Assembly: GCF_000383615.1 (NCBI RefSeq)
Contig: NZ_KB911589.1
Coordinates: forward strand, 219,445-283,444
Direction of reading: 5' to 3'
Length of the DNA stretch: 64,000 bases
Origin: Streptomyces canus 299MFChir4.1
GTDB lineage: Bacteria; Actinomycetota; Actinomycetes; Streptomycetales; Streptomycetaceae
Part shown: one piece after another, positions 17,250-25,722 of the stretch
How positions within the stretch are numbered: position 1 is the stretch's first letter
Layout: each line of letters begins with the position of its first letter
Translations under genes and position numbers: made by a program
Notes under the pieces: model-generated
Database searches by the model: none
Told to the model about the DNA's origin: nothing
What the model saw: the letters and a program-made list of their open reading frames with translations, nothing else

Positions 17250-17855
17250 ATGCCTGCTGCGCGGGAATCGCTGCTGGATGCCGCTTACGCGGCGTTGGCG
17301 CGTCGGCCGTGGTCCGCTGTGCGGATGGTGGATGTCGCGGTGACGGCCGGAGTGTCCCGGCAGACGCTGTACAACGAGTTCGGGAGCAAGGAAGGGCTGG
17401 CCCGCGCGCTGGTGAGACGGGAGGCCGACGGGTATCTCGTCGGCGTCGACCGGGCGCTCACCTCGCACGGCGACGCCCGGGAGCGGCTGACCGCGACCGC
17501 CGAGTGGACCACCGCCTCCGCCCGGGAGAACGCGCTGGTCCGGGCCATGCTCACCGGCTGCTGGAGCGAGCGGCTGCCCTCGCCCACGCTCTCGGCGGTG
17601 CCGTCCTCCTCGGCCGTGCCGGCGCAGCGCCGGGCCGACGGAGCGCTGCCGTCACCGGGCGACTTCGTGGCACTGGTGCGCGACCGTGCCGTCTCCGTCC
17701 TCGCCGGACCCGGCGTCCACAAGGCGGACGTCCCCGACCTCGCCCGCTCCTGCGAACTCGCCGTCCGGCTCGCCCTGTCCTGCGTGGCGGCCCCACCGGG
17801 TGAGGGCGGGGTCGCGGACCTGGTGCGGGGCGCGCTGCACCGGCAGCCGGTGTGA
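17250..17855 (+). CDS. TetR-family transcriptional regulator
   Basis: A 201-residue one-component repressor. The N-terminal helix-turn-helix is clear near residues 20-50 (MVDVAVTAGVSRQTLYNEFGSK). The C-terminal ligand domain is Ala-rich with no obvious ligand signature. I use ATG 17250, 6 bp after GGGAGG; ATG 17247 directly before it is equally in frame. It is divergent from hisN and convergent with the SMR transporter gene. Three TGACCGGT repeats overlap and follow its 3' end. Targets might be itself or the SMR exporter; this is inference from position only. Confidence 0.82.
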   Translation: MPAARESLLDAAYAALARRPWSAVRMVDVAVTAGVSRQTLYNEFGSKEGLARALVRREADGYLVGVDRALTSHGDARERLTATAEWTTASARENALVRAMLTGCWSERLPSPTLSAVPSSSAVPAQRRADGALPSPGDFVALVRDRAVSVLAGPGVHKADVPDLARSCELAVRLALSCVAAPPGEGGVADLVRGALHRQPV

Positions 17856-17898
17856 CCGGTGGTTCCGGAGTGACCGGTTGACTCCGGGTCTGACCGGT
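17853..17898. repeat. Three direct TGACCGGT repeats between convergent genes
   Basis: TGACCGGT occurs at 17853, 17871 and 17891, that is at 18- and 20-bp intervals, starting at the TetR stop codon and ending 2 bp before the SMR stop. A CCGGAG/CTCCGG stem also brackets the middle copy, so part may act as a terminator. Confidence 0.5.
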
Positions 17899-17900
17899 GC

Positions 17901-18224
17901 CTAGTGCTGTGAGCCCGAGAGCTGGAGCCCGATCACCCCGATGATCACCAGGCTGATCGAGACGATCTTCAGCGTCGACACCAGGTCGTCGAGGAAGATC
18001 ATCCCGTAGATCGCGGTGCCCGCCGCGCCGATGCCGGTCCACACCGCGTACGCGGGGCCGACGTCCAGCTTCTTCAGGGACAGGGTCAGCAGGCCGAAGC
18101 TGCCGAGGGCGAAGATGCAGAAGGCCACGGTCGGCCACAGCCGGGTGAAACCGTGGGAGAGCTTCAGGCACACGGCGAAACCGGTCTCCAGCAACCCGGC
18201 CACCACCACCAGCAGCCACGCCAT
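17901..18224 (-). CDS. Small multidrug resistance (SMR) family transporter
   Basis: A 107-residue four-helix membrane protein of the SMR family (QacE/SugE type), acting as a dimer that exports cationic compounds or guanidinium in exchange for protons. The essential membrane glutamate is in helix 1 (AGLLETGF, residue 13). The four hydrophobic helices lie near residues 2-20, 32-50, 58-78 and 86-104. Start ATG 18224 has GGGAGGACAGCAC upstream. It is the last gene of a minus-strand series (M50 protease, aroA, rsgA, SMR) but 88 bp separates it from rsgA, so it may be separately expressed. Confidence 0.88.
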   Translation of the reverse strand: MAWLLVVVAGLLETGFAVCLKLSHGFTRLWPTVAFCIFALGSFGLLTLSLKKLDVGPAYAVWTGIGAAGTAIYGMIFLDDLVSTLKIVSISLVIIGVIGLQLSGSQH

Positions 18225-18312
18225 GTGCTGTCCTCCCGTATGTCCGGCCGCATGCCCGGCTCGGTGCGAGTATGCACTTACCGAACTCGCGTACAGCCAA
18301 ACAACGCGGAGG

Positions 18313-19323
18313 TCAGTCGCCCTCCGTCCGCTCCCGCGTCGACAGCAGCCGTCGCAGGGAGTACAGCCGGGCCGGATCGGCGTGGCCCTCGGCCACCCAC
18401 GCGTCCAGCGCGCAGTCCGGCTCGTCATGGCTGCACGCCCGCGGACAGTTCTCGGTCCCGGGTTCCAGGTCGGGGAACGCGTGGATCACCCGGGACGGAT
18501 CGACGTGGTGCAGACCGAACGACCGCAGGCCCGGGGTGTCGATCACCCAGCCGTCGTCGCCCGCCAGAGGCAGCGCCAACGCCGATGTCGTGGTGTGCCG
18601 GCCGCGGCCCGTCACCGCGTTGACATGGCCGGTCAGGCGCCTGCGGTCCTCCGGGACCAGCGCGTTGACCAGGGTCGTCTTGCCGACGCCCGAGTGCCCG
18701 ACGAACGCCGTGATCTTGCCGTCGAGCTGCTCGCGCACCCGGTCCACCGCGGCGCCGCTCTCCAGCTCCTCGCGACTGGTGACGACGTAGGGGATGTCCA
18801 GGTCGCCGTAGAGCTCCAGGAGTTTGTCCGGCGGGGCCAGGTCCGACTTGGTCATGACCAGGAGCGGGGTGAGCCCGCCGTCGAAGGCCGCCACCAGGCA
18901 GCGGTCGATGAGACGGGGGCGGGGTTCCGGATCGGCGAGGGCCGTGACGATGGCGAGCTGGTCCGCGTTGGCGACGACCACCCGCTCGTAGGGATCGTCG
19001 TCGTCGGCCGTGCGGCGCAGGACCGAGGTGCGCTCCTCGATGCGGACGATCCGCGCGAGGGTGTCCTTCTGGCCGGACAGGTCGCCGACGAGGGCCACCC
19101 GGTCGCCGACGACCGCCGCCTTGCGGCCCAGTTCGCGGGCCTTCATGGCCATGACGATCCGGTCCTCGACCAGGACGGTCAGCCGGCCCCGGTCGACGGT
19201 GAGGACCATGCCCCAGGACGCGTCCTCGTGCTTGGGCCGGATATGGGTGCGCGGCCGGTTGCCCTTGCGGTTGGGGCGGCTGCGGATATCGTCCTCGTCG
19301 GTGTGCTTGCCGTAGCGGCGCAT
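18313..19323 (-). CDS. rsgA: Ribosome small subunit-dependent GTPase RsgA
   Basis: A 336-residue circularly permuted GTPase that assists late 30S ribosome maturation. The G motifs appear in permuted order: TKSD (G4) near residue 157, then the P-loop GHSGVGKTT near 206, and DTPGLRSFG (G3) near 261. The N-terminal OB fold spans about residues 30-100. A C-terminal zinc knuckle (CPRACSHDEPDC) is intact near 292-303. It starts 12 bp after the aroA stop, so both are probably co-transcribed. Confidence 0.93.
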   Translation of the reverse strand: MRRYGKHTDEDDIRSRPNRKGNRPRTHIRPKHEDASWGMVLTVDRGRLTVLVEDRIVMAMKARELGRKAAVVGDRVALVGDLSGQKDTLARIVRIEERTSVLRRTADDDDPYERVVVANADQLAIVTALADPEPRPRLIDRCLVAAFDGGLTPLLVMTKSDLAPPDKLLELYGDLDIPYVVTSREELESGAAVDRVREQLDGKITAFVGHSGVGKTTLVNALVPEDRRRLTGHVNAVTGRGRHTTTSALALPLAGDDGWVIDTPGLRSFGLHHVDPSRVIHAFPDLEPGTENCPRACSHDEPDCALDAWVAEGHADPARLYSLRRLLSTRERTEGD

Positions 19324-19335
19324 GGCGTGTGTCCC

Positions 19336-20661
19336 CTACGCCTTTTCGCTCCCGAGCATCCCGCTCCACAGGTCCGGGAAGTCCGGCAGGGTCTTGGCCG
19401 TCGTGGCGACGTTCTCGATCTGTACCCCCTCGACCGCGAGGCCGATGATCGCGCCGGCCGTGGCCATGCGGTGGTCCTCGTAGGTGTGGAAGATCCCGCC
19501 GTGCAGCCGGCGCGGGCGGATGTGCAGGCCGTCGGCCGTCTCGGTGACGTCACCGCCGAGTTCGTTGATCTCCTTGGTGAGCGCGGCCAGCCGGTCCGTC
19601 TCGTGCAGACGCAGATGGGACACCCCGCGCAGGGTGGAGGGGGAGTCCGCGAGGGCCGCCACGGCCGCGATGCCGGGGGTCAGTTCGCCGACCTCGCCGA
19701 GGTCGGCGTCGATGCCGTGGACCGCACCCGAACCGGTGAACACCAGGCCGTACTCGGTGAGTTCGCAGGAACCGCCCATCTCGGTGAAGATCTCGCGCAG
19801 CCGGTCACCGGGCTGGGTGGTGCGGGCCGGCCAGTCCGGGATCACGACCTTGCCGCCGGTCACCAGGGCGGCCGCCAGGAACGGCTGGGCGTTGGACAGG
19901 TCGGGCTCGACGGTGAGGTCCCGGCCCAGCAGGGCGCCCGGCGTGACCCGCCAGACGTTCGGCTCGCCGCCCGACTCCGGGGTGTCCACCTGGGCGCCCA
20001 CCGCGCGCAGCATGTCCACGGTCATCCGGATGTGCGGCATCGAGGGCAGTGCCGAGCCCACGTGCCGGACCTCGACACCCTGGTTGAAGCGCGGGCCGGA
20101 CAGCAGGAGCGCCGAGACGAACTGGGACGACGAGGACGCGTCGATCTCGACCGGTCCGCCGTCCAGGGCGCCGCCGCCGTGCACGGTGAGCGGCAGCGCG
20201 CCGCGGCCGTCGTCGTCGATCCGCGCTCCGAGGGCGCGCAGGGCGTCGATCACACCGGTCAGGGGGCGCTCGTACGACCTCGGGTCGCCGTCGAAGCGGA
20301 TCGGGCCGTCGGCCAGCGCGGCGACGGGCGGGAGGAAGCGCATGACGGTGCCCGCGTTGCCGACGTCCACCGTGGCGGGGCCGCGGAGGCCGGCCGGCAG
20401 GACCCGCCAGGTCTCACCGGTGCCGTCGGGGCCCACTCCCTCTTCGATGCCCACGCCCATCTCGCGAAGGGCCGCCGCCATGAGGAGGGTGTCGCGGGAG
20501 CGGAGGGGGCGGCGCAGCCAGCCCGGCTCGCTGGCGAGGGCGGCCAGGACGAGAGCCCGGTTCGTGACTGACTTCGACCCCGGTACGTGGACCGTCGCGT
20601 CGACGGCTGCGCTCGCGTGGGGGGCGGGCCAGAGGGCGGTGTCTGAGGGGTTCGAAGCCAT
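19336..20661 (-). CDS. aroA: 3-phosphoshikimate 1-carboxyvinyltransferase (EPSP synthase)
   Basis: A 441-residue EPSP synthase, which joins phosphoenolpyruvate to shikimate-3-phosphate in aromatic amino acid synthesis. The substrate motifs are present: PGSKSVTNRALVLAALA near residue 27, GNAGTVMRFLPP near 101, SSQFVSALLLSGPR near 181 and HLRLHETDRLAALTKEI near 347. Length is typical. The gene is complete, followed closely by rsgA. Upstream lies an M50 protease gene with a short hairpin between. Glyphosate-tolerance class was not judged. Confidence 0.95.
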   Translation of the reverse strand: MASNPSDTALWPAPHASAAVDATVHVPGSKSVTNRALVLAALASEPGWLRRPLRSRDTLLMAAALREMGVGIEEGVGPDGTGETWRVLPAGLRGPATVDVGNAGTVMRFLPPVAALADGPIRFDGDPRSYERPLTGVIDALRALGARIDDDGRGALPLTVHGGGALDGGPVEIDASSSSQFVSALLLSGPRFNQGVEVRHVGSALPSMPHIRMTVDMLRAVGAQVDTPESGGEPNVWRVTPGALLGRDLTVEPDLSNAQPFLAAALVTGGKVVIPDWPARTTQPGDRLREIFTEMGGSCELTEYGLVFTGSGAVHGIDADLGEVGELTPGIAAVAALADSPSTLRGVSHLRLHETDRLAALTKEINELGGDVTETADGLHIRPRRLHGGIFHTYEDHRMATAGAIIGLAVEGVQIENVATTAKTLPDFPDLWSGMLGSEKA

Positions 20662-20692
20662 GGGGCCACTTTAGTAGGGGGTCGTGTTTCCG

Positions 20693-20720
20693 GTGCGGCG
20701 CCGTCTGGCCGGCCGCACCC
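20693..20720 (-). terminator. Weak hairpin between M50 protease gene and aroA
   Basis: GGTGCGGC (20693-20700) and GCCGCACC (20713-20720) make an 8-bp stem with a 12-nt loop, 25 bp after the M50 protease stop. It could be a terminator or part of the aroA leader. Confidence 0.4.
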
Positions 20721-20744
20721 CTGTGACGGGCGCTCGGGGCCGCG

Positions 20745-21467
20745 TCACACCTGCAGCAACCACCTGCCGCCGCCTATCAGTGAGCACACACTCACCGCGT
20801 GGAACAGGAACAGCCACAGTCCCGCGGGCACGTGCGTCAGGCGGGACAATTGGTCCGCGTCCGAGTCGCCCGCCCCGCCCCGCGCCCTCTTCGCCTGTAG
20901 CTCGAAAGCGGGACGCACTCCGCCCAGCAGCAGGAACCACACCACCGCGTACGCGAACGCCGCCTGCACCTGGGGCCCGGCGAGCCAGGACACCACCACG
21001 AACGTGCCGCCGGTGACCAGCACCGTCAGCGCCCCGTACGCGTTGCGGATCATCACCAGCATCGCCACCAGCAGGGCCGTCGCCGCCCACAGCAGCAGGG
21101 TGATGCGGCCGGCGGCGAGCAGGGCGGCGCCCCCGAGACCGAGCAGCGGGGGAGCCGTGTAGCCGGCCGCGGCGGTGAGGATCATGCCGATGCCGTGCGG
21201 CTTGCCCCGGCTGACGGTGAGGCCGCTGGTGTCGGAGTGCAGCCGTATGCCGGTGAGCTGACGTCCGGTCAGCAGGGCGACCAGACCGTGGCCGCCCTCG
21301 TGGGCGATGGTGATGGCGTTGCGCGAGAGCCGCCACAGCGTATGGGGGACCACTATGGCGAGTGCCGCCACCATGGTGCCCAGCACCACCCACAGGTCGG
21401 GGTCGGGTTGCAGTCCGATGAGCCGGTCCCAGAGGTCGGGCAGCGCGGTCGATGCGGTGCTGTCCAT
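20745..21467 (-). CDS. M50B-type membrane metallopeptidase
   Basis: A 240-residue integral membrane protein with the zinc-binding motif HEGGH near residue 54 (AITIAHEGGHGLVALL) inside a hydrophobic setting, as in M50 intramembrane proteases. A second motif region (NAYGALTVLV near 148) sits where the third zinc ligand of the family is found, carrying N/Y rather than an obvious LDG Asp. About six transmembrane segments are predicted by eye. No PDZ domain is seen. Start ATG 21467 is chosen; the upstream in-frame ATG at 21569 would extend into the divergent SRAP gene's leader. Substrate is unknown. Confidence 0.8.
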   Translation of the reverse strand: MDSTASTALPDLWDRLIGLQPDPDLWVVLGTMVAALAIVVPHTLWRLSRNAITIAHEGGHGLVALLTGRQLTGIRLHSDTSGLTVSRGKPHGIGMILTAAAGYTAPPLLGLGGAALLAAGRITLLLWAATALLVAMLVMIRNAYGALTVLVTGGTFVVVSWLAGPQVQAAFAYAVVWFLLLGGVRPAFELQAKRARGGAGDSDADQLSRLTHVPAGLWLFLFHAVSVCSLIGGGRWLLQV

Positions 21468-21571
21468 GTTTCCCGGTGGCTCCCTCTCGTCGAGATCAAC
21501 AGGGGCGGCGCGGAGCGCCGTCGTTGGGGGGTGGTGGTCGGGTGGCGGGTGGGCCTGGCAGTGTGGCACGT

Positions 21572-22387
21572 ATGTGCGGACGGTATGCAGCCAGTCGTGG
21601 GCCCGAGGATCTCGCAGGAATCTTTGAGATCGAGAAGTGGGAACCCGAGGAGATCCTGGAGCCCGACTACAACGTGGCCCCGACCAAGGAGGTCTATGCC
21701 GTCCTCGACCGTCCTCTCAAGGACGCCGAGGACCCGCGGCCGGTTCGGCAGCTGCGGAAGCTGAAGTGGGGCCTGGTCCCGAGCTGGTCCAAGACCCCCG
21801 AGGGCGCGGCCCGGATGATCAACGCGCGCGCGGAGACCGTGCACGAGAAGCCGTCGTACAAGAGGGCCTTCGCCACCCGCCGCTGCGTCATCCCGGCCGA
21901 CGGCTACTACGAGTGGGTCACCGGGACCGGCGAGCGGGAGCTGGAGGTCGAGGGCAAGAAGAAGCGGCCGCGCAAGCAGCCGTACTTCGTGCTGCCCGCC
22001 GACGGCTCGGTCTTCGCGATGGCCGGGCTGTACGAGTTCTGGCGGGACAAGACCCTGCCCGACGACCATCCGCTGGCCTGGTGGGTGACCTGCTCCGTGA
22101 TCACCACGGAGGCGGAGACCGGCCCGCTGGCCGTGTCCCCGGCCGACGGCCCACGCTCCCTCGCCGACATCCACCCGCGGATGCCGCTGATGCTGACCCC
22201 GGACCGCTGGGACACCTGGCTCGACCCGTCCCGCACCGACCTCGACGACCTGCGCTCCCTGCTCGCGCCGCCGCCCGAAGGGCTCATGCGCGCCTACCCG
22301 GTCTCCACCGCCGTCAGCAACGTGCGCAACAACGGGCCGGAGCTGCTGAAGGAGCTGGAGGGGCCCGAGGAGGGCACGCTCTTCTAG
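21572..22387 (+). CDS. SOS response-associated peptidase (SRAP/YedK/HMCES family)
   Basis: A 271-residue SRAP protein, which shields abasic sites in single-stranded DNA by forming a covalent thiazolidine link with its N-terminal cysteine. After Met1 removal Cys2 is exposed (MCGRYA), as the family requires; therefore ATG 21572 is certain. Other conserved elements are YNVAPT near residue 36, NARAETV near 87 with the active-site Glu, and DIHPRMPLML near 196 with the His. It is divergent from the M50 protease gene. The alpha/beta-hydrolase gene begins 9 bp downstream. Confidence 0.93.
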   Translation: MCGRYAASRGPEDLAGIFEIEKWEPEEILEPDYNVAPTKEVYAVLDRPLKDAEDPRPVRQLRKLKWGLVPSWSKTPEGAARMINARAETVHEKPSYKRAFATRRCVIPADGYYEWVTGTGERELEVEGKKKRPRKQPYFVLPADGSVFAMAGLYEFWRDKTLPDDHPLAWWVTCSVITTEAETGPLAVSPADGPRSLADIHPRMPLMLTPDRWDTWLDPSRTDLDDLRSLLAPPPEGLMRAYPVSTAVSNVRNNGPELLKELEGPEEGTLF

Positions 22388-22396
22388 CCTTCTGGT

Positions 22397-23026
22397 GTGA
22401 AGACCGAGATCATCAGCACCGAGGCCGGGGACGCCCGCATCACCTGGCATCCGGCGAGGAAGGCGCGGCTCGTGCTGGCCGTCAGCCATGGCGCGGGCGG
22501 TGGCATCGAGGCGCGGGACCTCCAGGCGCTCGCCCGGGTGCTCCCCGGCCACGGGGTGAGCGTGGCGCTGGTCGAGCAGCCGTGGCGGGTGGCCGGCAAG
22601 AAGCTCGCGCCCGCGCCGAAGACCCTGGACGCGGGATGGCGGGGTCTGTGGCCCGCACTCGTGAAGCCCGGCCTCCCGGTGATCTCCGGCGGCCGCAGCG
22701 CCGGGGCCCGGGTCGCCTGCCGTACGGCCGTGGAGCTGGGCGCCGCCGCGGTGCTCGCCCTGAGCTTCCCGCTGCACCCGCCGGGCAAGCCGGAGAAGTC
22801 GCGCGCCGACGAGCTGCTCGGATCCGGGGTGCCCACCCTGGTCGTACAGGGCGGCAACGACCCGTTCGGAAAGCCCGGCGAATTCCCGGACGGATCGTTC
22901 GAGCTGGTCGAGGTGCCCTACGGCGACCATGGCTTCGCCGTGCCGAAGCGCGCGGAGATCACCCAGGACGAGGCCGTGACAGTCATCACGCAGGCGGTCT
23001 TGAAGTGGGTCGGGTCACTGGGGTAA
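22397..23026 (+). CDS. Alpha/beta-hydrolase (TEX30/dienelactone hydrolase-like)
   Basis: A 209-residue alpha/beta-hydrolase fold protein. The oxyanion region SHGAGGG is near residue 32, the nucleophile elbow GGRSAGARVA near 98 (Ser in a GxSxG setting), and the C-terminal histidine in DHGFAVPK near 179; the acid is probably the Asp in GGNDPFG. Start GTG 22397 follows the SRAP stop by 9 bp; no strong ribosome site is seen, so translation may depend on coupling. Substrate is not known. Its stop is only 6 bp before the sigR autoregulated promoter. Confidence 0.78.
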   Translation: MKTEIISTEAGDARITWHPARKARLVLAVSHGAGGGIEARDLQALARVLPGHGVSVALVEQPWRVAGKKLAPAPKTLDAGWRGLWPALVKPGLPVISGGRSAGARVACRTAVELGAAAVLALSFPLHPPGKPEKSRADELLGSGVPTLVVQGGNDPFGKPGEFPDGSFELVEVPYGDHGFAVPKRAEITQDEAVTVITQAVLKWVGSLG

Positions 23027-23032
23027 AAGCCC

Positions 23033-23059
23033 GGGAATGCTGAGCCGTGAACCTCTGTT
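23033..23059 (+). promoter_or_regulatory. sigma-R-dependent promoter of sigR (sigRp2)
   Basis: GGGAAT (23033-23038), 18 bp, then GTT (23057-23059) matches the established sigma-R consensus GGAAT-N18/19-GTT exactly. It lies about 60 bp upstream of the ATG for the long sigma-R form, as expected for positive autoregulation. Confidence 0.85.
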
Positions 23060-23117
23060 GAGACGGTCAGAAGCGCTGAGAACAGCGCGGACCGCCGTAG
23101 GAGAGGAAGACCGCCGC

Positions 23118-23282
23118 ATGGGTTCCACCTTCTGCCCGAGCCGCAGCAGCCGTGCTGACCTGGACTGGACGGTGCTGCATGCGGCCAAGACCACCCCTAT
23201 TCGGGGGGCGGCCGGGACGGGTAGTCGTCTATCCTCCAATTCCGGTGGCACCGGTTTCGTTGCTGCCCGGAATCTTGAGGAG
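23118..23282 (+). other. sigR: N-terminal extension of the long isoform sigma-R-prime
   Basis: ATG 23118, preceded by GAGAGGAAGA, is in frame with sigR and adds exactly 55 residues. In S. coelicolor an unstable 55-residue-longer sigma-R-prime is made from transcripts of the autoregulated promoter; the identical length and upstream promoter here indicate that the same device is conserved. Confidence 0.75.
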
Positions 23283-23966
23283 GTGGGTCCGGTCACTGGG
23301 ATCGACGCAGGGACCGACAACGGCCAGGCGGAGCAGCCCGAGGGCCAGGGCGCGAGCACGGAGTCGACTGCGGAGCGCACCGCGCGCTTCGAGCGGGACG
23401 CGCTCGAATTCCTCGACCAGATGTACTCGGCCGCTCTGCGCATGACGCGCAACCCGGCCGACGCCGAGGACCTGGTGCAGGAGACGTACGCCAAGGCGTA
23501 CGCGTCCTTCCACCAGTTCCGCGAGGGGACCAACCTCAAGGCATGGCTGTACCGGATCCTCACCAACACGTTCATCAACTCGTACCGCAAGAAGCAGCGC
23601 GAACCCCAGCGCTCCGCGGCCGAGGAGATCGAGGACTGGCAGCTCGCGCGTGCCGAGTCGCACATGTCGACCGGTCTGCGCTCCGCCGAGTCGCAGGCGC
23701 TCGACCACCTGCCCGACTCGGACGTGAAGGAAGCGCTGCAGGCGATCCCCGAGGAATTCCGCATCGCCGTCTACCTCGCTGACGTAGAGGGCTTTGCGTA
23801 CAAGGAGATCGCGGACATCATGGGGACACCCATCGGTACGGTGATGTCCCGCCTGCACCGCGGTCGCCGTCAACTGCGCGGCATGTTGGAGGACTACGCG
23901 CGTGAGCGCGGGCTCGTGCCGGCCGGTGCCGGGGAGTCGAACGAAGCGAAAGGCTCGGGCTCATGA
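23283..23966 (+). CDS. sigR: ECF RNA polymerase sigma factor SigR
   Basis: Group IV (ECF) sigma factor of 227 residues, the same length as S. coelicolor sigma-R, which directs the response to thiol-oxidising (disulfide) stress and some antibiotics. Region 2 covers about residues 35-105 (DALEFLDQMYSAALRMTRN, ADAEDLVQETYAKAY, LYRILTNTFINSYRKK). Region 4 covers 145-205, with IPEEFRIAVYLADVEG and the helix-turn-helix YKEIADIMGTPIGTVMSRLHRGR. The short-form start is GTG 23283 (GAGGA just before); the longer form begins at 23118. The stop overlaps rsrA as ATGA, so sigma and anti-sigma are translated together. Confidence 0.95.
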   Translation: MGPVTGIDAGTDNGQAEQPEGQGASTESTAERTARFERDALEFLDQMYSAALRMTRNPADAEDLVQETYAKAYASFHQFREGTNLKAWLYRILTNTFINSYRKKQREPQRSAAEEIEDWQLARAESHMSTGLRSAESQALDHLPDSDVKEALQAIPEEFRIAVYLADVEGFAYKEIADIMGTPIGTVMSRLHRGRRQLRGMLEDYARERGLVPAGAGESNEAKGSGS

Positions 23967-24274
23967 GCTGCGGAGAGCCGCACGAGACGGACTGCAGTGA
24001 GGTACTCGATCATCTCTACGAGTTCCTCGACAGCGAGATGCCGGACGTCGATCGCGCCAAGTTCAAGCAGCACTTCAGCGAGTGCTCGCCGTGTCTGGAG
24101 AAGTACGGCCTCGAAGAGGCCGTGAAGAAGCTGGTCAAGCGGTGCTGCGGCCATGACGACGTGCCCAGCGACCTGCGCTCGAAGGTCCTGGGGCGGCTCG
24201 ATCTGATCCGCACGGGGCAGACCGTGCCCGAGCACGACGTGACGGCCTCGCCGGTGACTCCGCAGGAATCCTGA
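23963..24274 (+). CDS. rsrA: Redox-sensitive zinc anti-sigma factor RsrA
   Basis: A 103-residue ZAS-family anti-sigma factor that binds sigma-R in reducing conditions and releases it on disulfide formation. All functional residues known from S. coelicolor RsrA are in place: Cys11, His37, Cys41 and Cys44 (HFSECSPC) for zinc and disulfide chemistry, plus the non-essential Cys3, Cys61 and Cys62. ATG 23963 overlaps the sigR stop by 4 bp. The C-terminal 25 residues are likely flexible. Confidence 0.95.
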   Translation: MSCGEPHETDCSEVLDHLYEFLDSEMPDVDRAKFKQHFSECSPCLEKYGLEEAVKKLVKRCCGHDDVPSDLRSKVLGRLDLIRTGQTVPEHDVTASPVTPQES

Positions 24275-24405
24275 GTATCCGCAGGAGTCCTGAGCAGCGA
24301 TCGCCGTTCACTCGAACGTGCTAATCGGCAGGTGATCACCCCGCGCCGCCTCCCCCCACCGTCCTACGCTCCTCGCAACTGTGCGAACTGGGCTGGAGGG
24401 GCGAC

Positions 24406-25722
24406 ATGGAGGCGGTACCGGCCCGCGCGCGTGCGTACGTCGCCTGCGTCGCCGCAGCCGCATTCCTCTGTCTGCTGCCGCTGTCGGCCGTCCGTACCCC
24501 TTGGTGGGCGCTCGCCCTGCTCGCCGCGCTGTCCGCCGGATGCGAGCAGGCCGCCGCCCGGTGGCGGTTCGCCGGCACCTTCTATCCCGTCCTGCTCGCC
24601 GGGACCTTTCTGCTGCCGCCCCCGGCCGCCGCCCTCGTGGCGCTGCCGGGGGCGCTGCTGTCCCCGGTCGAGCGACGCCCGCAGGGCCTGCGCCGGCTCT
24701 GGCGGGCCGCACAGCTCGCGGTGAGCGTGTGGGCGGCCGCACGGGTGCACGGGGCGATGGGCGGCCGGGCCGCGGTCGAATCCTCCGACTTCCCGTACGC
24801 GCTGGCCCCGGCCGGGGTCGCGGTGCTCGTCTTCTGCCTGGTGCTGAGCCTGCTGGACGGGGGGATCCTGGCCCTCGCCGAGAGGATTCCGGTACGGCGG
24901 GCCTGGCACGGCCTGTTTCTCCGCTCCCTCGCTCCCGTGGCCGTGCACGGGCTGGCCGGACTCATGATGGCCGTGCTGTGGCGCAGTCCCTACGGTCCCG
25001 TCGCCGCGTTGCTCGTGCTGCTGCCGATGGGTGTGTCGGGGTGGGTGTTCGCGCAGTACCACCGGGAGCGGGCCGCCCACCAGGCCACCATCCGGGCGCT
25101 GGTGCAGGCCGTCGACATCAAGGACGAGTACACGCGCGGGCACAGCGAGCGGGTCGGACAGGCGTCCATGATGATCGCGCGGGAGCTCGGCATGGACGAC
25201 GCCCGGATCGAGGTGCTGCGGTTCGCCGGGATCCTGCACGACGTGGGGAAGCTCGGGGTGCCGACGCGGCTGCTCAGGAAGGACGGCCCGCTGACGCCCG
25301 AGGAGCGCCGGGTCATCGAGCTGCATCCCGAGTACGGGCACGAGATGGTCCGGGGCATCTCCTTCCTCGGGGAGGCCAGGGCCGCCGTACTGCACCACCA
25401 CGAGAGGCTGGACGGAAGCGGGTACCCGTACGGACTGATGGGCGGGCAGATCCCGGAGCCGGCACGGGTGGTGGCCGTGGCCGACGCCTTCGACGCCATG
25501 ACGTCCACCCGTTCCTACCGGCGCGCCCGGCCCGTCGGGGCCGCGCTGGAGGAACTGGAGCGGTGCGCGGGCAGCCAGTTCGACCCGCGGATGGTGACGG
25601 CCCTCGTCCGCGCCCTGTCCCGGCACGGCTGGCACCCCGCGGTCACGGCCGACGAGGGCGACGAGCTCGGAGTGCCGCGTCCGCGCCCGACGGCGGCAGG
25701 GTGGCCGGGGGTACGCAGGTGA
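24406..25722 (+). CDS. Membrane protein with intact HD-GYP domain
   Basis: A 438-residue protein with an N-terminal membrane part and a cytoplasmic HD-GYP phosphodiesterase-type domain. Five to seven hydrophobic helices fill residues about 10-215. The HD-GYP domain runs from about 228 to 405: HSERVGQASMMIAREL, then LHDVGKLGVP with the HD pair, HPEYGHEMV, and HHHERLDGSGYP with the GYP signature, followed by VVAVADAFDAMTS. All metal ligands appear present, so hydrolysis of cyclic di-GMP or a related signal is plausible. ATG 24406 has GGAGGGG upstream. It overlaps the next gene as GTGA. Confidence 0.88.
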   Translation: MEAVPARARAYVACVAAAAFLCLLPLSAVRTPWWALALLAALSAGCEQAAARWRFAGTFYPVLLAGTFLLPPPAAALVALPGALLSPVERRPQGLRRLWRAAQLAVSVWAAARVHGAMGGRAAVESSDFPYALAPAGVAVLVFCLVLSLLDGGILALAERIPVRRAWHGLFLRSLAPVAVHGLAGLMMAVLWRSPYGPVAALLVLLPMGVSGWVFAQYHRERAAHQATIRALVQAVDIKDEYTRGHSERVGQASMMIARELGMDDARIEVLRFAGILHDVGKLGVPTRLLRKDGPLTPEERRVIELHPEYGHEMVRGISFLGEARAAVLHHHERLDGSGYPYGLMGGQIPEPARVVAVADAFDAMTSTRSYRRARPVGAALEELERCAGSQFDPRMVTALVRALSRHGWHPAVTADEGDELGVPRPRPTAAGWPGVRR

